A stretch of DNA of 21,136 nt from a virus, in the IMG/VR virus record IMGVR_UViG_3300030090_002429, positions 1-21,136 of that record. One strand, given 5' to 3'. Both the position numbers and the translations under genes were made by a program. Each line of letters opens with the position of its first letter. Position 1 is the first letter of the stretch. Shown in pieces: positions 12,872 through 17,067 of the stretch. The notes below the pieces were generated by a model. It was not told the origin of the DNA, searched no databases, and saw nothing but the letters and a program-made list of their open reading frames with translations.

Positions 12872-13578
12872 GACAGCTTCCACCTGTATCCGTATGCTGT
12901 GTAATCTTCTCTTTTTGTTGCCCGGATTATTTTTGAATGGTTAGCTTTCGGGTATTTGCCTTGCGACCTAACCCACTGTACAGCGTCTGCTATTGCTTCA
13001 AACTGCTCACCTGTGTCTACGCAGGTTACCTTCCTAGCCCTTGCCTTTCTAAGAGACGCGACGTGCTCCGGCGTTTTTTTAACTCCTCGCTGCCTTGCAC
13101 CAGTAGCCTCTCTTACCTCCGGCCTTGCCATTGCTTCTTTTATTTTTTCAATTCGACTAGCACGAACCTCAGGGTTTGACCATGCGTTCCTCAGTCCCTC
13201 TTTGTTTTTTTCAGACATGGGCAACCCTTTCAGTCTTTGAGACATCTTCATCCTTGTCGATTCAACGAATACGCCAGCGTCTCCACCGTCTGTCAGATTG
13301 TATCCAGATGGCGACATAGTATTAAATGACTTTATCCAATAGCGCTCTCTCGAGTTCATTTCCTCGAAGCTTGAACATTGCTCAACTAGCTCAACCGAAA
13401 AGCAGTTAGCACCATGCTTGCGGATGGCAGAATAAAGGGCCGAGCAATTGCCGCTATTTTTGCGAGAATGCCATAAGTGATTTGCAAACCTGTTTTGGTA
13501 GCCGCGAGTTGTCACTCCGACATATTTCTTGCCGTTCTTGCTGTTCGTTATTACATAGACTTCGTATGTTTTTTTCAT
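12865..13578 (-). CDS. Free-standing GIY-YIG homing endonuclease
   Basis: A 237-residue protein from ATG 13578. The GIY-YIG core has YVI (8-10) and YVG (19-21), Arg30, and a Glu at 78 in SRERYWI, the usual catalytic set. Residues 105-180 carry repeated NUMOD3-like DNA-binding segments (MSQRLKGLPMSEKNKEGLRN, NPEVRASRIEKIKEA). Residues 184-232 resemble the NUMOD1/IENR helix-turn-helix. Such enzymes cut a neighbouring gene in phages that lack the insert and spread by repair. It lies between small and large terminase genes and is AT-richer than they are, a sign of insertion. The start is directly behind a terminator-like hairpin that covers its SD. Confidence 0.9.
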   Translation of the reverse strand: MKKTYEVYVITNSKNGKKYVGVTTRGYQNRFANHLWHSRKNSGNCSALYSAIRKHGANCFSVELVEQCSSFEEMNSRERYWIKSFNTMSPSGYNLTDGGDAGVFVESTRMKMSQRLKGLPMSEKNKEGLRNAWSNPEVRASRIEKIKEAMARPEVREATGARQRGVKKTPEHVASLRKARARKVTCVDTGEQFEAIADAVQWVRSQGKYPKANHSKIIRATKREDYTAYGYRWKLSC

Positions 13579-13604
13579 AAAAAAAGCCACCTGTGCAGTG
13601 GCTT
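13579..13604 (-). terminator. Terminator-like hairpin masking the endonuclease ribosome site
   Basis: Minus strand: AAGCCAC (13604-13598), loop TGCACAG, GTGGCTT (13590-13584), T-tract to 13579, then ATG. The only SD, AGGTGG (13592-13587), is eight bases from the ATG and lies in the loop and 3' arm, so folding would hide it. Read-through mRNA from the small terminase would carry the full hairpin. Confidence 0.75.
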
Positions 13605-13605
13605 A

Positions 13606-13634
13606 ATTGTACCCTGTAATAGTTCCCTTTGCTA
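13606..13634 (-). promoter_or_regulatory. Candidate promoter for the homing endonuclease
   Basis: Minus strand: TAGCAA (13634-13629), 17 bp, TACAAT (13611-13606). The -10 matches five of six positions, the -35 only three. The expected start point is near 13599, the end of the hairpin 5' arm, so this transcript would lack the hairpin and leave the SD open. Confidence 0.45.
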
Positions 13635-13635
13635 G

Positions 13636-14016
13636 TCATTCCCGGTACTTTGCTTCCAGCGCCTTAAGCACGGCGTCTTGGGTGGATTGTATTGGTTTGC
13701 CAGCAGTAGTGTGGTCGCTGTCAATCTTATCGTGATACCCATGCTTTCCAAGCAGCAGCTTAACAATCTGCGCATTAAACGTGTTGGTAAGTCCGCCGTT
13801 CATGGCTTTAAACTCTTGCATTTCGTTAACAGCGTCTAATATGTCACTAAACTCAGTATTTTCAGACGCCCATCGATGCAGGGTGCCGCGTGCCACACCT
13901 ACCACAACCGCCATGCCTGCGACCGATGGCACTGCGTGCCCGTGCATCTCATAATCCTGCACGTAAGCGAGGCAGGCCGCTTTTAACTCCTCTGTCATCT
14001 TGGTTGGCCTAGCCAT
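13636..14016 (-). CDS. terS: Terminase small subunit (P22 gp3-like)
   Basis: A 126-residue protein beginning MARPTKMTEELKAACLAYV. It has the P22 gp3-type pattern: GHAVPSVAGMAVVVGVARGT (a helix-turn-helix-like segment, about residues 26-45), then LHRWASENTEFSDILDAV, and GGLTNTFNAQIVKLLLGKHG with YHDK. It binds the packaging site and guides the large subunit. ATG 14016 is chosen because the open frame before it begins only with a TTG that overlaps the previous stop. It overlaps no gene; the preceding gene ends three bases upstream. In most phages the large subunit follows at once; here the homing endonuclease intervenes. Confidence 0.88.
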   Translation of the reverse strand: MARPTKMTEELKAACLAYVQDYEMHGHAVPSVAGMAVVVGVARGTLHRWASENTEFSDILDAVNEMQEFKAMNGGLTNTFNAQIVKLLLGKHGYHDKIDSDHTTAGKPIQSTQDAVLKALEAKYRE

Positions 14017-14018
14017 AA

Positions 14019-14246
14019 TCAAAACCCATCGTTTTCGTCAATCTTGAGTAAGCCGCGATCTTCTTCGTAAACGCCCCAATCTTCGTCAGCATTGCGCGCC
14101 CAAATAGGCGTCTTGTTTAGCAGCTCGGCAAACGACTCACACTCAGCAGCGGGCTGACTAACAATCTTATCAAATGCGGCAATTTGCTCAGCATTTAGGT
14201 GATAGGTGATATGGCCGCTCTCATCGACCGTTTGCGGAATTGGCAT
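14019..14246 (-). CDS. Small acidic protein with DUF1778-like middle
   Basis: Seventy-five residues from ATG 14246, chosen because AGAGGAG lies seven bases upstream. The stretch YHLNAEQIAAFDKIVSQPAA followed by FAELLNKTPIW resembles the C-terminal half of DUF1778 antitoxins (Leu-Ser-x-x-x-x-x-Phe ... Pro-Pro ... Leu-x-x-Leu-Leu ... Pro-x-x-Trp). The usual N-terminal ribbon-helix-helix is not evident and no acetyltransferase toxin gene is adjacent, so an antitoxin role is doubtful. The C-terminal 25 residues are very acidic. It is placed just upstream of the small terminase gene. Confidence 0.65.
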   Translation of the reverse strand: MPIPQTVDESGHITYHLNAEQIAAFDKIVSQPAAECESFAELLNKTPIWARNADEDWGVYEEDRGLLKIDENDGF

Positions 14247-14275
14247 AGTCATCTCCTCTGGTTTCTATTGCGTCC

Positions 14276-14284
14276 ATACTAGCA
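14276..14284 (-). promoter_or_regulatory. Extended -10 promoter TGCTAGTAT
   Basis: Minus-strand TGCTAGTAT resembles TGnTATAAT and directly follows a terminator T-tract, as at 421 and 1423. It would drive the gene at 14246 and the packaging genes. No -35 is clear. Confidence 0.45.
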
Positions 14285-14285
14285 C

Positions 14286-14319
14286 AAAAAACCCCTCAGT
14301 ACGCAGTACGCAAGAGGGG
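14286..14319 (-). terminator. Intrinsic terminator upstream of the packaging genes
   Basis: Minus strand: CCCCTC (14319-14314), 16-base loop, GAGGGG (14297-14292), then six T (14291-14286). The loop holds a tandem 7-mer, GCGTACT twice. It ends the early gene block but also lies just downstream of the promoter at 14333-14361. Confidence 0.75.
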
Positions 14320-14332
14320 CCGTGCTGCATAT

Positions 14333-14361
14333 AAATTACCGCCCCGGCATCTTGCCGTCAA
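14333..14361 (-). promoter_or_regulatory. Sigma70-type promoter followed at once by a terminator
   Basis: Minus strand: TTGACG (14361-14356), 17 bp, TAATTT (14338-14333), a good host-type promoter. The transcript would meet the terminator at 14319-14286 almost immediately, giving an RNA of only about 40 nt unless termination is bypassed. A 6-bp inverted repeat CTGTTT/AAACAG (14363-14388) lies just upstream. Confidence 0.5.
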
Positions 14362-14397
14362 CCTGTTTTGACACCAGCCCCCAAACAGGAGCGTCGA

Positions 14398-14619
14398 TCA
14401 TTGCGCCAAGCAATCATGGCAAACGTATTCGTCATCAATGATCTCCATTTCTGAGGTCTCGCTCCACCAGCCGCAAGTCTCGCAAATCTGTAGCTCTTCC
14501 TCTGCTAAAACTTCGCAGGCTTCTGCGTAATCGACGCCGAGTTCATCAACGGCATCATCCAGGCTGTTGCAGGTTCCGGCCAGATACTCGAGTAATGCTG
14601 CTCGTTTTTCGCTATTCAT
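14398..14619 (-). CDS. Small acidic zinc-binding protein
   Basis: Seventy-three residues from ATG 14619 with GGAGG six bases upstream and an ATGA overlap to the gene before. The N-terminal half is helical (MNSEKRAALLEYLAGTCNSL, DDAVDELGVDYAEACEVLAE) and could be a small helix-turn-helix. The C-terminal half has C46-x-x-C49 and C67-x-x-C70, a four-Cys zinc site. The overall charge is strongly negative, so DNA binding is unlikely, and a protein partner is more plausible. Last gene before the promoter/terminator stretch at 14286-14388. Confidence 0.75.
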   Translation of the reverse strand: MNSEKRAALLEYLAGTCNSLDDAVDELGVDYAEACEVLAEEELQICETCGWWSETSEMEIIDDEYVCHDCLAQ

Positions 14620-14822
14620 CTATTGCCTCCCAAATTAGCCGATACCGGCCCCTCGTTAATATTACTCATCAGCGTATACCCGTCCCGCTGCAACGCGCAA
14701 TAGTTATTCATCGTCATGGCGTAGTACGCCACTTTTGCCCGTGCGAGCGTTTCAAACGTTAGATCATCCGTCATCGTGTCGCGGGTTTTGCCGTATATCA
14801 GGGTGAAGGTTCTGGTGGTCAT
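14616..14822 (-). CDS. Small hypothetical early protein
   Basis: Sixty-eight residues beginning MTTRTFTLIYGKTRDTMTDD. It appears as a short beta strand, an acidic turn, a helix (LARAKVAYYAMTMNNYCALQ) and a C-terminal tail. AGGAG lies eight bases upstream and ATGA overlaps join it to both neighbours. No known family is recognised. It belongs to the coupled run of small genes downstream of region B. Confidence 0.72.
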   Translation of the reverse strand: MTTRTFTLIYGKTRDTMTDDLTFETLARAKVAYYAMTMNNYCALQRDGYTLMSNINEGPVSANLGGNR

Positions 14823-15493
14823 TCGGTTAGCTCCTGGGCGCGTTGGCGAAGGTCATCGGCAAGCTCCATCATTTCGTTGTAATAATCAGCCCCATCACCG
14901 GGATATTCGCGGTGCCCGGTCGATGGGTCTGTGCTGCCGTGCTCGGCATCATAGTCGGTGGCTTTTTGCTCAATAAAATCCGCAGCCAATCGCAAGCCCT
15001 CCGCCTGCTTAATCAGGTCGCGGCGGGTGAGGGCGTTTGTAGGCTCTTGCTTGCTCAAAGTTTCAATATTACCCATCACAGCGTCTGCGAAGCTTTGATA
15101 ATCCGAAGCATTGTAATTTGAGGGAAAGGCCAACACTGCAGCGCAACGCTTCGCGTCAACGATGACGTAACTTAACTGCTCCACATGCGCAACCAACGCC
15201 TCCTCAGCGGCACGGTGAATTTCGAGATCATCTCTTAGTGCTGCTATGTGTGCCTCTAGCTTGGCTATTTGCTCAGTCATCTGTGCATTAGCAGCACGCT
15301 CGCTCTCTAGCGCCTGCGGATTGCACTCATCATGTAACCGCTTGGCTTGTTCCAGATTTGAACCTGCCGCTTTTTTGGCGGCATCCATACCGCGCTGGGC
15401 GGCTTTAGCCTGGCGTGCCAGCAAATACTCTAGCTCGGCAATGCGCTTCTGTGCGTCGCTCAACTCGCCCTCTATTCGCTCCATCGGTGTCAT
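14819..15493 (-). CDS. Coiled-coil accessory protein (Ead/Ea22-like style), paralogue of next gene
   Basis: A 224-residue protein. Residues 1-110 form a long coiled coil rich in Ala, Glu, Lys and Gln (MERIEGELSDAQKRIAELEY; AANAQMTEQIAKLEAHIAAL). Residues 150-180 contain PTNALTRRDLIKQAEGLRLA. The C-terminal part has STDPSTGHREYPGDGADYYN, then a helix. The block EEALVAHVEQL ... LTRRDxxKQAE is shared with the gene at 15490-15948. Such modular coiled-coil proteins are common in the early regions of phages of Proteobacteria (Ead/Ea22-like), with no known biochemical role. Start at ATG 15493 overlaps the previous stop as ATGA. Confidence 0.78.
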   Translation of the reverse strand: MTPMERIEGELSDAQKRIAELEYLLARQAKAAQRGMDAAKKAAGSNLEQAKRLHDECNPQALESERAANAQMTEQIAKLEAHIAALRDDLEIHRAAEEALVAHVEQLSYVIVDAKRCAAVLAFPSNYNASDYQSFADAVMGNIETLSKQEPTNALTRRDLIKQAEGLRLAADFIEQKATDYDAEHGSTDPSTGHREYPGDGADYYNEMMELADDLRQRAQELTE

Positions 15494-15948
15494 TTTGATA
15501 AGCCCTCGGCTTGTTTGCGTTTATCGTTAGCGCGAACCCGTGTTGCTTGAGCAGCGTCGCCATAGCCGCACTGCTTGAGCGCAACCTCTAACTCATCCAA
15601 CGTCTCCGCCTGCTTGAGCGCATCGCGGCGGGTGAGGCAAGTGGTGGGAGATTGACTAATGACTTCCTTTAGTTCGGAGACTTTTTTTATATCGGCCCCG
15701 TCGTCGTCAATAACAAGGCATCCCAGTAACCGTTCAACATAAAGCACCAGCGCCGCCTCGCGCTCAATGGCGGCGTTTAGCTGCTGCAAGGCGTCACGCT
15801 CTCCCCGCTGCCGCAACGCAACCTGTAGCTCATCGCTTAACTGATACGCGTCGACATCCCGCTCTAACCTGATCACCATTAGCGCCAGCTCATGTGTGCC
15901 CATGGCGGTTAACTCGGCAAGTCGCTCTGCGTGCTCAAAATTGTTCAT
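15490..15948 (-). CDS. Coiled-coil accessory protein, paralogue of 14819-15493
   Basis: A 152-residue protein. It shares with its neighbour the block AALVLYVERLLGCL, an intervening spacer, and TTCLTRRDALKQAETLDELE. This supports duplication or exchange of a common module. The N-terminus is helical (HAERLAELTAMGTHELALMV) and the C-terminus basic (RVRANDKRKQAEGLSK). SD GGAGGTGGAAGT is good and the start overlaps the previous stop as ATGA. Role unknown; probably an early accessory factor. Confidence 0.76.
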   Translation of the reverse strand: MNNFEHAERLAELTAMGTHELALMVIRLERDVDAYQLSDELQVALRQRGERDALQQLNAAIEREAALVLYVERLLGCLVIDDDGADIKKVSELKEVISQSPTTCLTRRDALKQAETLDELEVALKQCGYGDAAQATRVRANDKRKQAEGLSK

Positions 15949-16232
15949 ACTTCCACCTCCAGTCGCTGTAGCTGATCAACAATCTCGGTTAGTTTTGCGA
16001 CGGCATCGCACCATTCGGCATTCAGGTAGACGGTCTCGTAAAGCATCGGCTCCGGCCACGTGGAAGGTGGCGCGCTGTAATCCATGCGGCAGTCATGCAC
16101 GCGAATGGTCAATCCGCTCGTATGCGCCGCGTAATCAACAAACACATGGTAAGCCTCGCATTTTATCGCTGCGGCCTGTATGCGGGCGCATAGGGCACGC
16201 GCGGTGTCTGTTTGGATATTGGTTGTGGTCAT
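15945..16232 (-). CDS. Hypothetical small protein
   Basis: Ninety-five residues beginning MTTTNIQTDTARALCARIQA. A helix is followed by strands (AYHVFVDYAAHTSGLTIRVH) and a C-terminal helix (AEWCDAVAKLTEIVDQLQRL). Three Cys are dispersed and do not form ribbon pairs. AAGGAG is well placed upstream of ATG 16232. ATGA overlaps join it to the genes before and after. No family recognised. Confidence 0.74.
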   Translation of the reverse strand: MTTTNIQTDTARALCARIQAAAIKCEAYHVFVDYAAHTSGLTIRVHDCRMDYSAPPSTWPEPMLYETVYLNAEWCDAVAKLTEIVDQLQRLEVEV

Positions 16233-16591
16233 AGGTTTAACTCCTTACTGTCAAGTAGGCCATTAACGTACATAGCCTTAGCTGTTTTATGATCTACCAG
16301 CATCCCGCCTACCGTATTGGCGTTTTCGCTTACCGGGGACTCCGGCTCATACCAGCCTGTTTCTTTTTCTTGGTTTGAAAGCTCTCTTGTATCCAAATAG
16401 CTGGCTTCGCTAGCGTGGCATTCTGTGCAGTAATACGGGCCACACTGAACCATACCAACACCAACATCTACATAATCTGCTTCGCAGCCGTCATAGCCAC
16501 AGTAAGGGCATATTGCCTTCGGCGTGCTGTACGCACTGCGAGCGTATTCGTCACCACCTACAAACTTATGCCGTCCGATTCCTGTGCTCAT
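16229..16591 (-). CDS. Zinc-finger protein, first gene downstream of region B
   Basis: A 120-residue protein from ATG 16591 with GGAGGAGGTCAGGGC upstream. Cys28/Cys31 (ICPYCG), Cys36, Cys50 and Cys55/Cys58 (YYCTEC) suggest one or two zinc sites. The CPYCG start resembles Lar-type restriction-alleviation and related phage zinc proteins, but the match is too short to name it so. The C-terminal half is soluble and acidic. As the first gene behind region B and an E-type leader, it opens the early accessory operon. Confidence 0.75.
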   Translation of the reverse strand: MSTGIGRHKFVGGDEYARSAYSTPKAICPYCGYDGCEADYVDVGVGMVQCGPYYCTECHASEASYLDTRELSNQEKETGWYEPESPVSENANTVGGMLVDHKTAKAMYVNGLLDSKELNL

Positions 16592-16612
16592 GCCCTGACC
16601 TCCTCCGTTGTG

Positions 16613-16690
16613 ATACCCAAAGTATGAACCCGCCGTGGCGTGGTGGCTAATGAGTAATTTTTATGTGGTGGTTGGTGTTGGTAGGTTTTT
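16613..16690 (-). promoter_or_regulatory. Recurring leader element, copy E4
   Basis: Minus strand: ATTAGC (16651-16646), 19-bp spacer rich in CCACC/GGCGG, CATACT (16626-16621), then TTGGG. It lies between region B and the gene at 16591. Spacing agrees with E2 and E3 although the -10-like box differs. Confidence 0.45.
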
Positions 16691-16730
16691 GCTATTACTG
16701 AACCGCGCCCGGCTAGCCATGCCCCGCTAT

Positions 16731-17014
16731 CGTTACGCCCGTTACAGACGTTACGCTCCTAATTAAACTTGTACCGCTAAAAAATCCAGTAAAATCAAAG
16801 CTATGTGACAATAATAACAAAAATAACTAAAAAAGATTTAATTTAATAGAGAGGGGTAGATATTGTCATGCTGACCTATGAGTCTCTATCTCTATAGGTC
16901 TATCTATTGCCGCGTACCGTAACAAACGTAACGGTTGTATAAGTTATTGATATTTATCACAAAAACTGGATTTTTGACCGGTACGCACCGTTACAGCGGT
17001 ACAGAAACGTAACG
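16731..17014. repeat. Iteron region B, homologous to region A
   Basis: Seven copies of the hexamer: CGTTAC begins at 16731, 16740, 16749 and 16989; CGTAAC begins at 16918, 16927 and 17008. The left triplet and the right pair have the same 9-bp spacing as in region A, and the core between them (about 161 bp) is similarly AT-rich. It directly follows the replication genes and their terminator, a good place for an origin. The rest of the gap 16592-17067 contains no gene beyond the leader element E4 and the terminator. Confidence 0.75.
16771..16984. repeat. Near-perfect 20-bp inverted repeat framing region B core
   Basis: Plus-strand 16965-16984 reads ACTGGATTTTTGACCGGTAC, and the reverse complement of 16771-16790 reads ACTGGATTTTTTAGCGGTAC, 18 of 20 identical. 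The left copy has a counterpart in region A (4782-4801); the right copy does not. Inside lies a further 7-bp inverted repeat GACCTAT/ATAGGTC (16873-16879, 16894-16900). Confidence 0.75.
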
Positions 17015-17023
17015 GCTAGGCAT

Positions 17024-17045
17024 AAAAAAGCGCCCATTTGGGCGC
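17024..17045 (-). terminator. Intrinsic terminator of the replication operon
   Basis: Minus strand: GCGCCC (17045-17040), loop AAAT, GGGCGC (17035-17030), then six T (17029-17024). It lies 22 bases after the primase stop and separates replication genes from region B. Confidence 0.88.
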
Positions 17046-17067
17046 TAATCTTGCATTTCCCACCACT

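Noticed and set aside
11474-14016. Group I intron or intein in the terminase genes
   Set aside because: Both terminase proteins read through with all motifs intact, so the endonuclease is free-standing rather than carried inside an intron.
16731-17014. Packaging (cos/pac) site in region B
   Set aside because: It is more than 2.5 kb from the small terminase gene and the duplicate near the head operon argues for origin or control function; not excluded, but nothing supports it.
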